The position numbers were made by a program, and so were the translations under genes. From Burkholderia sp. Nafp2/4-1b (GTDB lineage: Bacteria > Pseudomonadota > Gammaproteobacteria > Burkholderiales > Burkholderiaceae), in NCBI RefSeq assembly GCF_003635165.1, contig NZ_ML058597.1, positions 868,001 to 932,000 on the forward strand: 64,000 nucleotides of DNA. The letters run 5' to 3'. Positions within the stretch are counted from its first letter, which is position 1. Each line of letters starts with the position of its first letter. The notes beneath the pieces are model-generated. The model did no database searches, was not told the DNA's origin, and saw nothing but the letters and a program-made list of their open reading frames with translations. This document shows, one piece after another, positions 14,897 through 25,609 of this stretch.

Positions 14897-16894
14897 TCAG
14901 CGGCGCCGCACGGCCTTGACCGTCGTGTCGCCGGGCGCGACGTCGGCGATCACGCCGGCCAGCGTCGGCATGTCGACCGGTTTGCACAGGTACGCATCGA
15001 AGCCGGCGGCCATCACGCGGTGCCGATCGGCGCTGCCCGCATGCGCGGTCACCGCGACAACGGGTAGATGACCGCCACCGTTCGGCAGATGGCGAATGTG
15101 GTCGAGCAGCCAGAAGCCGTCGCCGTCCGGCATCGCGAGATCGGACAGCACGACGCTCGGGTGCTGCCGCGCGACCACGTCGAGCGCGTCCCGTCCCGAC
15201 TGCGCGGTCGACACCTGCGCGCCGAGCGTTTCCAGCGCCGCCGCGAGGCTCGCACGCGACGTCGCGTCGTCGTCGACCACCAGCACGCGCTGGCCGTCGA
15301 GCGCGACCACCGTCGACGCACCGGCCGGCCGCAACGGATCGCCGGCCGGTTCGTCGGCACCCCAGTCCACCGGCAGCATCACGGTCACGGTCGTGCCGCG
15401 CCCCACGCCGTCGCTCGTCGCCGCGACTTCGCCGCCATGCAACCGCGCGATGTTGCGCACGATCGACAGGCCGAGCCCGAGGCCGCGTTTCGGCGAGGCC
15501 GATGCGCCTTCGGGCCGGTTGAACGTATCGAACAGATGCGGCAGGCGGTCCGCGGAAATGCCCTGCCCCGTATCGGAAACCGACAGCCGCACGCGCGCCC
15601 CGGCACGGGTCAGCGACACCGTGATGCGGCCGCCCCGCGGCGTGAACTTGACCGCGTTCGACAGCAGGTTCGACAGCACCTGGCGCAGGCGCTCGCCGTC
15701 CCCGGAGATCATGCAGGTCGTCATCGCGCACTCGGTCGACAACTCGAGGCCGTGGGCTTCCGCGGTCCCGGCGAGTTCACGCGACGCTTCGCGCACGATC
15801 CGCACGAGGTCGACCGGCGTGCGCTCGAGCCGCATCCGCCCGGTCGCGAGCGACGATGCGTCGAGCAGATCGCCGACCATCCGCGACAGCGACCGCGCGC
15901 TGCGGTCGATCGCGTCGATCGCCTGGTGCGCGAAGCTCTGGCCGTCGACGCTGCGCAGCACTTCGACCCAGCCGTAGATCACGTTCAGCGGCGTGCGCAA
16001 CTCGTGCGACACGGTGGCCAGCAGTTCGTCCTTCATCCGGTTCGATTCGTCGGCCTGCACGCGTGCGTCGCGCGCACCGCGCAGCGAACGCAGGTGGCGC
16101 CGTTCGTCGCGGCGACGTTCGTGCGCGTCGCGCAGCGTCATCGAGAGGCCCGTGCAGTTGCCTTGCGCGTCGACGATCGGCGACGCCGCGATGGTGGCGC
16201 GAAAGCGACCGCCGTCGCGGCGCACGCACAGAACGTCGAGCGGGCCCGCAGGCGCGCGCGCGTCGGCAAATGACGGGGGAACGGGGTGCAGCCGCAGCCA
16301 GCGCGGCGCGATCAGTGTCGTGACGTCACGGCCGAGTACCGCTGCGGCGTCGATGCCGAAGATGCGTCGCGCCGCCGGGTTCCAGCTCGTGATGCGCCGC
16401 GCGGCATCGACGGCGACGATCGCATCGGGCGATGCGTCGACCACGCGGCGCAGCAGCGCGTCGTCATGCGAGCGCGGCGCGGACGCCGCAGGCGCCGGTT
16501 CGCGGCGGGGCGTCGTGCGGGCGCCATCGTCATCCGGATCGTCGGCGCCGTGCAGCCTGTCGTTGGCCAGCAGCGGCTTGACGGCCGTCACGAGCACGCA
16601 TTCGACGAAACTGATCGCGACGAACGCACCGGCCTGCGCAAGCAGATCGGGCAGCGACGCGTCGCGCCACCAGAATGCGCCGATCACGGCGGCGCTCACG
16701 GCCGTCGCGGCGAGGCCGCCGCCGAACGACGTCAGCCAGGCCGCAGCCGCGACCGCGGCGTAGAAAGGCAGCGGCGCAAACGGTTCGTGCACGCCGACGA
16801 CGTGAATCGCCCACGCCTGCAGCGCGGACGCCAGCACGACGGCCAGCACGACCCATGCGCCCTGCCGAAACAGCTCACGGGTAAAGGTCCTCAT
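14897..16894 (-). CDS. Membrane-bound hybrid histidine kinase (PAS-HisKA-HATPase-REC)
   Basis: A 665-residue sensor kinase. Residues 10-110 form several membrane segments (WVVLAVVLASALQAWAI, PFYAAVAAAAWL, AATAVSAAVIGAFWW, FVAISFVECVLVTAV). A PAS domain spans about 145-262. HisKA has the phosphorylated His297 (VSHELRTPLN), followed by an HATPase with N-box LLSNAVKF, DTGQGIS and GLGLGLSIV. The C-terminal receiver carries VVDDD, Asp585 (SDLAMPDGDG) and CKPVD. AGGAA lies 7 bases before ATG 16894. It has no cognate output regulator beside it except the divergent sigma-54 activator. Confidence 0.92.
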   Translation of the reverse strand: MRTFTRELFRQGAWVVLAVVLASALQAWAIHVVGVHEPFAPLPFYAAVAAAAWLTSFGGGLAATAVSAAVIGAFWWRDASLPDLLAQAGAFVAISFVECVLVTAVKPLLANDRLHGADDPDDDGARTTPRREPAPAASAPRSHDDALLRRVVDASPDAIVAVDAARRITSWNPAARRIFGIDAAAVLGRDVTTLIAPRWLRLHPVPPSFADARAPAGPLDVLCVRRDGGRFRATIAASPIVDAQGNCTGLSMTLRDAHERRRDERRHLRSLRGARDARVQADESNRMKDELLATVSHELRTPLNVIYGWVEVLRSVDGQSFAHQAIDAIDRSARSLSRMVGDLLDASSLATGRMRLERTPVDLVRIVREASRELAGTAEAHGLELSTECAMTTCMISGDGERLRQVLSNLLSNAVKFTPRGGRITVSLTRAGARVRLSVSDTGQGISADRLPHLFDTFNRPEGASASPKRGLGLGLSIVRNIARLHGGEVAATSDGVGRGTTVTVMLPVDWGADEPAGDPLRPAGASTVVALDGQRVLVVDDDATSRASLAAALETLGAQVSTAQSGRDALDVVARQHPSVVLSDLAMPDGDGFWLLDHIRHLPNGGGHLPVVAVTAHAGSADRHRVMAAGFDAYLCKPVDMPTLAGVIADVAPGDTTVKAVRRR

Positions 16895-17290
16895 CGTATT
16901 CCTGCATCGCACCGGCGACCGGCGCTCGACGGCATGCCGCCTCTGCGGTTCGGCACCCATCGAGCGTGCCGGGCGAGCCATCAGTCCCCCGCAACGCGCG
17001 TACCCGGGCGGTGCGGCACGCGTGCCGTCCTCGGGCAGCGCGTGGCGAGCGGCGGCGACGCGCGGTGCTCCGCGCGCATGCAGCCCGGGCCGCTCGCGAG
17101 CGCAATCGTCTGTCGATTTTTCATCGCTCGCGTGTAAAAAAGCACCGACGGGGCGGCATTAATTACCGCTTTCCGGTCGGCGATGCGCGATCGCGGATTC
17201 CTTGGGCCCAGGCCCGCAGCATTGAAAATTTCTATATCGCGGCACCTTTCGCGCCATTTCGCTGTCGATGAAAATATTGCAACGAGGGAA
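16895..17290. other. Divergent promoter region, kinase / sigma-54 activator
   Basis: The stretch from about 17110 to 17290 is clearly richer in A and T than its surroundings and should hold the promoters of both genes. No gene is supported and no FNR, LexA or -24/-12 sequence was recognised. Confidence 0.4.
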
Positions 17291-18307
<1,017 letters not shown>

Positions 18308-18346
18308 GCGCCAGCGCCGTCGTTCGCCCGCATCGCTTGACGCCGG

Positions 18347-20146
18347 TCAGGCGACCTTGAACTGCCCGACCGTGATCGCGAGCGCGTTCGCCTGCGTCTG
18401 CAGCGCGGTCGCGGCCGCGGTCGACTGTTCGACGAGCGCCGCGTTCTGCTGCACCATTTCGTCGAGCTGCGTGACCGCGCGATTCACTTCCTGGATGCCG
18501 CGCGTCTGCTCGTTCGCCGCGTGCGTGATCTCCGAGATGATGGTCGTCACGTTGGCGACGTTCGACACGATCTCGCGCATCGTGTCGCCGGCCTGGCGCA
18601 CCTGCCCCGACCCGGCCGACACGCTCGCCACCGTCGATTCGACCAGCACCTTCACCTCGCGCGCGGCCTGGGCGCTGCGTTGCGCGAGGCTGCGCACTTC
18701 CTGCGCGACGACCGCGAAGCCGCGGCCCTGCTCGCCGGCGCGCGCCGCTTCGACGGCCGCGTTGAGCGCGAGAATGTTGGTCTGGAAGGCGATGCCGTCG
18801 ATCACGCCGATGATGTCGCCGATCCGGCCCGACGCTTCCTCGATCTTCTCCATCGTCGACACGACGTCCGACACGACCACGCCGCCGTGCGACGCGATCC
18901 GCGACGCCGCGGCCGCGCGTTCATCGGCCTGGCCGGCCGCCGCGGCCGACTGGCCGACGGTCGCGGTGATCTCTTCCATCGACGCGGCCGTTTCCTCGAG
19001 GCTCGCCGCCGCCGATTCGGTGCGCGACGACAGATCCTGGTTGCCCGCGGCGATTTCGTTCGCGGCCGTGCGCACCGATTCGCTCGCGTCGCGGATCTGC
19101 CGCATCACGTCGTTCAGCTTGTCGACGAAACTGTTGAACGAGCGCGCGATATCGGCTACCTCGTCGCTGCCGTCGGCCGGCAGGCGCTGCGTCAGGTCGC
19201 CCGTGCCCGAGCCGATCGACGCCATCGCCTGACGCACCTGCGACAGGCGGCGGAACGCGGTCGTGGTGATCGCGCCGACGATCAGCGACGCGACGCCGAC
19301 GATCACCACCAGCGTGATCAGCGACGCGGTCAGCAGCGAGCGCATGCCGGCCGTCGCTTCCGCCTTGTCGAGCAGGACCAGCGCATACCAGTCGGTGCCC
19401 GGCACGGCCTGCGCGCGCACCAGCTTCGCGTCGCCGCCGACGTGCACTTCGACCGGCGCGGTGGCCGCGGCCAGCGTTGCGGCGCTCATCGCGCCGAGGT
19501 CGGCCGACACGTCGGCGACCGGCTTCAGCGTGAGCTTCGCGTCCGGATGCGCGACGACGTGGCCGTTGCTGTCGATCAGCATCCCGAAGCTCGCCGGCGT
19601 CGGGTGGATCGTCTTCACGTTCGCGATCACGCTGTCCATCGCGACGTCGGCGGCGACGACGCCCCTCAGGCCGCCGTCGCGCAGGATCGGCACCGCGAAC
19701 GTGACGACCAGGTTACCGGTGCCCGCGTCGACGTACGGCGGCGTGACGACCGGCTTGCCGGCCTGTGCGGCCTGCTTGTACCACGGGCGCCCCGTCGGGT
19801 CGTAGTCGGGCGGAATGCCGGTCGGGTCGGAAAAGTGGAACGCCTTGTCCGCGTAACCCGCATAGACGTTCGTAAAGCCGCCGGCCGCGGCCATCTGCTT
19901 GAACACCGGCAGCGGATCCGGCGACAGCGCGGCATCCTGGAGCGACGCGATCATCCGGCTTCGGGTGGCGACCCAGTCGCCGATACCGACCACGTGGCCG
20001 CTTGCGACCGAGGTGAGATTGCGGTCGATCGCGTCATCGTTGTACGAATGCGCGATGAAGTAATTGATCAGCGTGGTGGCGACGAGCGCGAATACGACGA
20101 TGGCGACGCACGCGGCAAGAATGCGGGTGCGAATGGACGAGAACAT
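18347..20146 (-). CDS. Methyl-accepting chemotaxis protein with dCache domain, amino-acid-type
   Basis: A 599-residue chemoreceptor. TM1 spans residues 7-30, the periplasmic dCache about 35-270, TM2 about 275-298, then come a HAMP domain and the cytoplasmic signalling helix pair. The tip [20 protein letters not shown] is intact. In the membrane-distal Cache module the residues Y..R-WY (YDPTGRPWY), a later Tyr (PYVD) and Asp (AADVAMD) follow the pattern known for amino-acid sensors such as PctA. There is no C-terminal pentapeptide. It is convergent with the sigma-54 activator; no che genes are nearby. Confidence 0.92.
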   Translation of the reverse strand: MFSSIRTRILAACVAIVVFALVATTLINYFIAHSYNDDAIDRNLTSVASGHVVGIGDWVATRSRMIASLQDAALSPDPLPVFKQMAAAGGFTNVYAGYADKAFHFSDPTGIPPDYDPTGRPWYKQAAQAGKPVVTPPYVDAGTGNLVVTFAVPILRDGGLRGVVAADVAMDSVIANVKTIHPTPASFGMLIDSNGHVVAHPDAKLTLKPVADVSADLGAMSAATLAAATAPVEVHVGGDAKLVRAQAVPGTDWYALVLLDKAEATAGMRSLLTASLITLVVIVGVASLIVGAITTTAFRRLSQVRQAMASIGSGTGDLTQRLPADGSDEVADIARSFNSFVDKLNDVMRQIRDASESVRTAANEIAAGNQDLSSRTESAAASLEETAASMEEITATVGQSAAAAGQADERAAAASRIASHGGVVVSDVVSTMEKIEEASGRIGDIIGVIDGIAFQTNILALNAAVEAARAGEQGRGFAVVAQEVRSLAQRSAQAAREVKVLVESTVASVSAGSGQVRQAGDTMREIVSNVANVTTIISEITHAANEQTRGIQEVNRAVTQLDEMVQQNAALVEQSTAAATALQTQANALAITVGQFKVA

Positions 20147-20403
20147 GGCAACGACTCGGTAAGGGAGCGGGAACGCCCGGTGGACGGATTCACCGGGTAA
20201 ACGGCATTCGCGCCGCCGACTTGAGCCGGATGTGACAATTCAATGGAACGTATGACGAAAGGCGCCGCACACCGTAAGCCCGTTGTCAGGACAGTGGCGT
20301 GCGGCGACTGCACGGTCGGGCCGATTGTGCGCGCGGCGGGCGCAGGCCAGCCGCGAGCACGTGGCGTGGCGATATCGAGGCTGCGGGTGGCGTCGACCGT
20401 CCG

Positions 20404-20658
20404 CTACAGGTGGCCGCCGGCTTGCCTCTTCGGCTCGCCGTGCGCCGTTCCGGGCTGCGTATCGCGTTCGAGCTCGTCCTGCCTCCGCATCCGTTCGCGC
20501 AGATGCCGGATCGCGAACACATGGATGTAGTCGTGCACACGGGCATCGGACGACAAGGCCCGTACTTCGTCGTCGAGCATCGTGCGCAACTGGTCGGCAC
20601 CGATCTCGCGCCGGGCGGCGGCGGCCTTCAAGGAATCAAGCAAACTATCCTGTGACAT
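20404..20658 (-). CDS. Small helical protein, DUF3562-like
   Basis: An 84-residue hydrophilic protein. The core, IGADQLRTMLDDEVRALSSD followed by ARVHDYIHVFAIRHLRERMRR, resembles small proteins I recall as DUF3562: a helix, an acidic turn, then an A-R-V-x-D-(Y/F) segment and an arginine-rich helix. Function is unknown. AGGAG lies 8 bases before ATG 20658. The C-terminal 20 residues are polar and probably disordered. The gene is monocistronic, upstream of the chemoreceptor but separated by 257 bases. Confidence 0.65.
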   Translation of the reverse strand: MSQDSLLDSLKAAAARREIGADQLRTMLDDEVRALSSDARVHDYIHVFAIRHLRERMRRQDELERDTQPGTAHGEPKRQAGGHL

Positions 20659-21247
20659 CGACAGACTCCTGGCGGTCGAGGAACGAAAGGAAATAATTAC
20701 GCTATTGGAAGATTAGAGACTGGATGGCCGCGCGGCGTGCGATGCGCCGCAGCGGATTTGCGCGCGATCAACGGCACCTTGCGTGCCGCCGCGCCGATGC
20801 GTCGACGCATCGGCCCGCGCGCGGGCATTCGCGGCGCGTATTGCCGCGATCGACTGGAAGAACTGCCACGCCACCCCGAGGCGCGGCACCGCCGTTCGCG
20901 AACGATGAACCGTGGCGCGACGCGATGCAGGGACGAACTTAGACCTATCGAAATCCTGCGTCAAGGGATGCGCGGGGGCCCGGCTCATCGATTCGAATCT
21001 TCCGGGCCGGGGCACCGGGCATCGCGCGACAGCCTGCCGGATCCGGCCGCCGCAGCCGAAACGTCGGTCCGTCTTGTCAGCGGATTCCGATAGCCCGCAC
21101 GCAATGCCTGACAACGACTTCAGCACGCACTGATTGGCAGCGCCGCGCCGGCGACGGATACTGATGTCATGGACGATACGTTCATATCCGGTCATCGCGC
21201 AGCCGGCCATCGAGCCGGCACGCGGGGTCCGGCGCAGGAGACCAATC
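20659..21247. other. Intergenic stretch, nothing supported
   Basis: Several open frames cross this 589-bp divergent gap in both directions, but all are arginine/serine-rich shadows without ribosome binding sites. An AT-richer patch at 20685-20715 may hold the promoter of the gene at 20658. Confidence 0.4.
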
Positions 21248-21673
21248 ATGACACATCGCAATTTCCCGGCCCGGGACGGACAGCGCCGCACGCGCACGCT
21301 GTCCGCGCCCACCGTGCCGGACGGCATTCGGCCGCCCGAGGATCTCGACGCGTTGCTCGCGCTCGCGCGTGAAGCGGGCCTGCTCGTCACGCTCGACGGA
21401 CAGATCGGCCGCGAGAAGTACCAGAGCGTCGCGGGGTCGGTACACGCGCTGCAGCGGTTTGCCGCTGCGCTTTGCGCACGCTCCGGCGACGCGGCACCGG
21501 TCGTCGAGGCACCAGTCGTCACGGCGCCGAGACGCAAGCCGCGCCCTGGCTGGCCGCGATTGCACAATCGCGCACCGGGCGGACGCAAGCGCCTGCACGG
21601 CGTGCGTCGGCGCGCGGGAGCGTGTCGCTGCGTCCGTCATCGCCACGACGAGCGGGCGGCGAGCGCCGCGTAG
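21248..21673 (+). CDS. Conserved protein of unknown function with LLVTLDGQIGREKYQSV motif
   Basis: A 141-residue basic protein. Residues 28-66 form its only ordered-looking part: a helix (PEDLDALLALAREAGL), a strand (LLVTLDGQIG) and EKYQSVAGSVHALQRFAAAL. The C-terminal 55 residues are Arg/Pro-rich and may include shadow sequence, so the true stop could be affected by a frameshift. AGGAGA lies 7 bases before ATG 21248. The motif is familiar from short Burkholderia proteins of unknown role; no function can be given. Confidence 0.6.
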   Translation: MTHRNFPARDGQRRTRTLSAPTVPDGIRPPEDLDALLALAREAGLLVTLDGQIGREKYQSVAGSVHALQRFAAALCARSGDAAPVVEAPVVTAPRRKPRPGWPRLHNRAPGGRKRLHGVRRRAGACRCVRHRHDERAASAA

Positions 21674-22208
21674 CAGCCTGAACGAGCGGGGAGCCGGCGC
21701 GGCACGGGTGCCGCGCGCCGGCTGCAACGTCGATCCGGCCGCAACCGCTGCGCGCTGATCGCGCGACGGCGCCCCGCGCTCCACCATCTACACCGATCCG
21801 CCATCGCGCGATCGCGTGCCACCGCGCGCCGTGCCATACGGCGACATCAACGAAAAAATACCTGCGAGGAAAGTCGTACGCACGGGGCCAGGAAGCGGAC
21901 GGGGTGAGATTCCACCCCGTCCGTCGTTCCAAGGCAGCCGCCGGCTGCCTACCCTCGTGCCGGAGAGTGCGGGATCGGCTCATGCGCCGCGCGATGCGCG
22001 GCACGCGTCCGGAAAACGGTTGAATCGAAACGCCATCGGACCCACGTCGGGTCGCGCGTTTCGAATTCGTCGCATCGAGTCCCGACAGCGCGTACGGACG
22101 ACAGCCGGTCCGCCGCGCCGGGCGTTGCGTCACTGTCTCATGCGACGCGCGCGACGTTTCTGATTCAGGTCAATGAAAGGCCGCTTCCCGGCTATCGTGT
22201 TGCGTGCG
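21674..22208. other. 535-bp convergent gap
   Basis: Apart from the paired region at 21880-21960, no gene is supported. A near-FNR dyad (CTGAT-TCAG-GTCAA, 22158-22171) is present but no start codon follows it in either direction within reach. Confidence 0.4.
21880..21960 (+). ncRNA. Possible structured RNA: three-way junction
   Basis: Three stems nest cleanly. The outer stem pairs GCACGGGG (from 21880) with CCC-t-CGTGC (21952-21960, one bulge). Inside are a perfect 10-bp hairpin (GGACGGGGTG 21897-21906 with CACCCCGTCC 21913-21922, loop AGATTC) and a second hairpin (GGCAGCC 21933-21939 with GGCTGCC 21943-21949). The element lies between two convergent genes. The patch AGGAAGC...GGTGAGATTCC recalls a cobalamin riboswitch core, but the GCCACTG box and a downstream gene are missing. 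Confidence 0.3.
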
Positions 22209-23144
22209 TCACGACGCACCGCGCACGAGCAGCACCGGCACCTGAGCGAGATGCGCGACCCGGCGCGCGACGCTGCCGACCAGCCAGGCGGCGATGCCGC
22301 GCCGGCCATGCGTGCCGACTACCAGCAGTTCCGCATGCCAGTGCACCGCGTCGCGCATCAGCGCATGGGCCACGTCGTCGCTGGTCGGCCGGGTCTCCAC
22401 GACGCCGCGCTTCGTCGGGTTCCCGGTTGCATGGAACAGCGCACCGACCCGCGCCAGCGCATCCTCGCCTTCCGCACGATACGCATCCTCGAGCGCGCGC
22501 ACCGGCACGATATCCGTCAGACGAACCGCGCGATCGACGACATAGGCCGCGTACAGCAGCGTCGTCGGTGCCGCGAAGCCGAGCCCCACGCGCACCGCAT
22601 GCAGCGACGGCTCGCTGCCGTCGACCGCGAACATGAGGCGCTGCAACGGCCCTTCCGACGGCCGCGTGTAGTCGGCGGGCACGATCAGCAGCGCACAGCG
22701 TGCGCGAGCGGCGAGCGTGTCGGACATCCCGCCTTCGACGAGCCGCAGCAGCCCGTGGTGCGGATTGGCGCCAACCACGAGCGCGTCGGCATGCCATGCC
22801 AACGTATCGTTCGCGAGCGCAGCGGCCACCGTGCCGCCCGTGACCGACGTATCGACGATCACCTGCTCGATTTCCGCGCCGCTGCCGACGAATAGCTCGG
22901 CGGTGCGATCGAGCGTCGCCTGCGCTTCGCGCGTCATGTCCTCGCGCGCCGAGGTCAGCAGCGCGTCGATGCGCGGGATGTCGGGCAGCACGAGCCGCGG
23001 ATTGTCGATCGCGCAGACGATGCGCACCCGCATGCCGGGACGCAGCAGCGTGCGCGTGTAGCGGATGGCGGACACCGACTCCGGCGTCAGATCGACGGCC
23101 AGCGCGATCCGCGCGAGCGCAGGAATGGTTGGTGTGGATTGCAT
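22209..23144 (-). CDS. Tandem universal stress protein (two Usp domains)
   Basis: A 311-residue cytoplasmic protein of two UspA folds (about 10-155 and 165-309). The second domain keeps the ATP-binding motif G-2x-G-9x-G-S (GTHGRRGIAAWLVGS). In the first it is eroded (GANPHHGLLRLVEGGMS), so only one site is likely to bind nucleotide. The start ATG 23144 has GAGG 9 bases upstream. A one-mismatch FNR dyad lies 167 bases upstream at 23311-23324, consistent with induction by low oxygen as for Usp proteins in this genus. Confidence 0.9.
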   Translation of the reverse strand: MQSTPTIPALARIALAVDLTPESVSAIRYTRTLLRPGMRVRIVCAIDNPRLVLPDIPRIDALLTSAREDMTREAQATLDRTAELFVGSGAEIEQVIVDTSVTGGTVAAALANDTLAWHADALVVGANPHHGLLRLVEGGMSDTLAARARCALLIVPADYTRPSEGPLQRLMFAVDGSEPSLHAVRVGLGFAAPTTLLYAAYVVDRAVRLTDIVPVRALEDAYRAEGEDALARVGALFHATGNPTKRGVVETRPTSDDVAHALMRDAVHWHAELLVVGTHGRRGIAAWLVGSVARRVAHLAQVPVLLVRGAS

Positions 23145-23490
23145 GGCGAAGGCCTCGTTGCGGACGCGTCGTCGCGGACGACGACCGGAGCTTCGCGAGG
23201 ATGCGGCGCGCGGCGGGCAGACGGCCGGCGCGGTCGCAGGGATCGGCGGATGGCCACACGAAGCGCGGACAAGCAATTCAGACAGCATATGACGTCCGGC
23301 CCGCGCGTGCATGATCGGGATCAAACGTCCGGGCGGGCCGCGCTGCGCCGCGTGCGCGTGGGCGGCACGACGCGGCGCGCTTCGGCCGGTGCGTTTGCGA
23401 TTTCGTCGACGGGGGGCGCCCGCGCGGTCAGCGGGGGAATGAGAAGCTGGAAGCCGGTGGCGTGCGCGGAAACCCGCGCACGATTTATTT
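23145..23490. other. Intergenic region with FNR-like dyad
   Basis: No gene is supported. ATGAT-CGGG-ATCAA at 23311-23324 matches TTGAT-N4-ATCAA at 9 of 10 positions and faces the Usp gene starting at 23144. Confidence 0.45.
23311..23324 (-). promoter_or_regulatory. FNR-type dyad (one mismatch) upstream of tandem Usp gene
   Basis: ATGAT-CGGG-ATCAA. The single departure is the first T of the left half-site. Its centre is 174 bases from the ATG, so the leader would be long if it acts as a class II activator site. Confidence 0.45.
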
Positions 23491-24519
23491 CTACTTCGAC
23501 AACGTCGCGCGCACCGTATATTCGCCTTCGAGCGCAGTGCCGTGGCCCGGGCGCACGAAATACCGCGATGCATCGAGATCGGCCGGCAGCGGCTCGACCG
23601 GATAGCCGTGCTTCTCCCACGCGTCGAGGCCGCCCTTCAGCGCCCTGATGTTGTGGAGCATCTTCTTGCGCTGCATCTTCGCGATCAGGCGCTTCGCGGT
23701 CGCCTCGTTGGGGCACACGCAATACACGACGATCGGCCGCTTCAGCAGTTCGGGATCGAGCAGATCAGGCGAATCGAGATCGACCGGCACCGCACCGGCG
23801 ATCCGGTACGGCTCGCGTTCGCGAATCGCACGCGGCCGCGCATCGAAGATCAGCGGCGGCTCGTTCGACGTCATCATCTCGACGAGTTGCGGCGGAGAAA
23901 TGCGTACCTGCGCAAGGTAGCGGCGGAACTGCACGCGGCGCACCCAGCGGTACAGCAGGAACGTGATGAAGATCGCGAGGAACGCGTCGAGGATCGTCCC
24001 GCCGCTCGCGCGCACCCACAGCACGAACTGGACGATCTGGTCGTGCACGGCCGCGCCGCCGACGAGCCAGAACGCGGCCCACAACGACGCACCGGCCAGA
24101 TCCCAGAACAGGAACACGCTGACGCCGATCGCGGTGGTGCCGAGCAGCGGCGCCGACACGAGGCCGAGGCCCGGCAGGAATTTGGAGAGGACGAGCAGCG
24201 GTGCGCCGTAGCGTTCGAACACGTTACGCGCGAAGCGCAGCGTGGTATCGAGCGACAGCGAGAAACGCACGAGCCCGTTCAGCAGACGCCGGCCGCGCGT
24301 GCGGCCCATGAAGAACCACAACGAATCGGCAAGCATCGTCGCACCGATCGCCGCCGCGAACATGCTCGTCCAGGACGCCTGCCCCATCGCCGCCATCGTG
24401 CCGCCGAGAATCAGCATCGGCACGGCCGGAACCGGCACGCCGAGCTGTGTGATCAGTACGCTCGCGAACACGGCCCACGGGCCGAGCGACGAGGGAATCG
24501 CGATGGGAAAGTGCCACAC
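23491..24519 (-). CDS. DedA-family membrane protein fused to a rhodanese domain
   Basis: A 342-residue protein. Residues 1-210 form a DedA/VTT membrane domain with re-entrant loops (QLGVPVPAVPMLILGG, FGxxG-like SKFLPGLGLVSAPLLG). Residues 230-320 form a rhodanese: FDARPRAIREREPYRIAGA, an active loop with two Cys (YCVCPNEATAKRL) and GGLDAWEKHGYPVE. DedA proteins move lipid carriers such as undecaprenyl phosphate; the rhodanese would handle sulfane sulfur. The start is GTG 24519, supported by AGGAG 7 bases upstream. The domain pairing is known but undefined in function. Confidence 0.88.
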   Translation of the reverse strand: MWHFPIAIPSSLGPWAVFASVLITQLGVPVPAVPMLILGGTMAAMGQASWTSMFAAAIGATMLADSLWFFMGRTRGRRLLNGLVRFSLSLDTTLRFARNVFERYGAPLLVLSKFLPGLGLVSAPLLGTTAIGVSVFLFWDLAGASLWAAFWLVGGAAVHDQIVQFVLWVRASGGTILDAFLAIFITFLLYRWVRRVQFRRYLAQVRISPPQLVEMMTSNEPPLIFDARPRAIREREPYRIAGAVPVDLDSPDLLDPELLKRPIVVYCVCPNEATAKRLIAKMQRKKMLHNIRALKGGLDAWEKHGYPVEPLPADLDASRYFVRPGHGTALEGEYTVRATLSK

Positions 24520-24719
24520 GGCGGCGCTCCTGGAAGAATGCGGACCGTGCGACGGGGCGGCCGTCGATACGGCTGGCAGCGATCGCCGCGGCACGTCCGC
24601 GGTCGGTCCTGCACCACCGTGCATTCTAAACGGGTTTGGTCGAGCCCGCGCGGGACGGCGCCCGTGGGCGCGGCCGTGGCAGCCGTCGGACATCATGACC
24701 GATGTCGCGGCCGGCACGC

Positions 24720-25226
24720 TCACTCGCCGGGACGCTGCGCGAGTGCCGCGACGTATTCCGCATAGTCGGGAAACGCGGCGGCCAGTGCGGTCGCGTCCGC
24801 CAGCTCGAATTCCGCGAATTCGAATCCCGGCGCGACCGTACAGCCGACCAGCGCGACGTGCGCCGGCGACGCGCAGCGCGCGCCGAACCAGCGCCCGGCC
24901 GGCACGACCGCCTGGAACACGGTGCCGGGATGCGTGAGCGGATTGCCGAGCCGATGGATCGTCAGGCCGTCGTGCTCGTCGAGCACCCACACCTCGAGCG
25001 GATCGCCGGCGTAGAAATGCCATACCTCGTCGGAACGGATCCGGTGCCACGACGAGTACGCGCCGTCGCACAACAGGTAGTAGATCGCGGTCGACGCCGC
25101 GCGCGGGGCGCCATCGGCCGGACGCACGACGGTATCGGTCGCGCGGTAGGTTTCGCGGAAATAGCCGCCCTCGGGATGCGGCTGCAGATCGAACTGGTGA
25201 ATCAGGTCGGCGGCGGAGATCGGCAT
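24720..25226 (-). CDS. Cupin (DUF985 family)
   Basis: A 168-residue single-cupin protein. It begins with the family's LIHQFDLQPHPEGGYFRETYR. AIYYLLCDGAYSSWHRI and DEVWHFYAGDPLEVWVLDE follow, where the His residues form the metal-binding cupin motif. VVPAGRWFGARCASP and CTVAPGFEFAEFELAD complete the barrel. DUF985 proteins are thought to be sugar-epimerase-like but substrates are unproven. ATG 25226 is chosen because family similarity starts there; the ribosome binding site is weak. Confidence 0.85.
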   Translation of the reverse strand: MPISAADLIHQFDLQPHPEGGYFRETYRATDTVVRPADGAPRAASTAIYYLLCDGAYSSWHRIRSDEVWHFYAGDPLEVWVLDEHDGLTIHRLGNPLTHPGTVFQAVVPAGRWFGARCASPAHVALVGCTVAPGFEFAEFELADATALAAAFPDYAEYVAALAQRPGE

Positions 25227-25609
25227 GGCGGATGACGTCGGTGAAGTGGAAAACCGGGCACGCGACGCATGGAGGAGCCGATCGCGGGCCGCTGCGTCGA
25301 TCGCCGCGGCCATGCACGCGGCGACCGGTTCGCGCGCCGGTCCTGGCGCGCGACGATGAAGCGTACACCGGCCGATGCTGCCAGAAGTACGGGCCACGAT
25401 GCAACCGGCACCACGCGATGACGCCCGTGCGGCCCGTGCGTGACGACGCACGCGCGTCGCGGCGCCGAAAACGCCATCACACCGTCACGCCGTCACCCGC
25501 GCGGCAGCTCCCTCCCCGCCGCCGCTCGCACCTGTGTGCCGCACGCTGTGTCTTCGTCGTTGCGCCCCCCGACAACCAGCAGCCGCAGGGCCTACGCACG
25601 CGCGCGCTT
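25227..25609. other. Intergenic stretch, nothing supported
   Basis: This 383-bp gap separates the Usp gene (upstream on the same strand) from the cupin gene. Open frames here are basic-residue-rich shadows; no clear terminator or operator was recognised. Confidence 0.4.

Noticed and set aside
20713-21588. 291-codon minus-strand frame opposite the small protein gene at 21248
   Set aside because: Low-complexity Arg/Ser/Ala sequence with no domain; the plus-strand gene has a good ribosome binding site and a familiar motif.
21880-21960. Cobalamin riboswitch
   Set aside because: Only a core-like patch is present; the GCCACTG box is absent and no gene follows on that strand, so it is listed only as a possible structured RNA.
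22158-22171. FNR-like site CTGAT-TCAG-GTCAA
   Set aside because: It lies between two convergent genes with no start codon in reach, so a regulatory role is unlikely.
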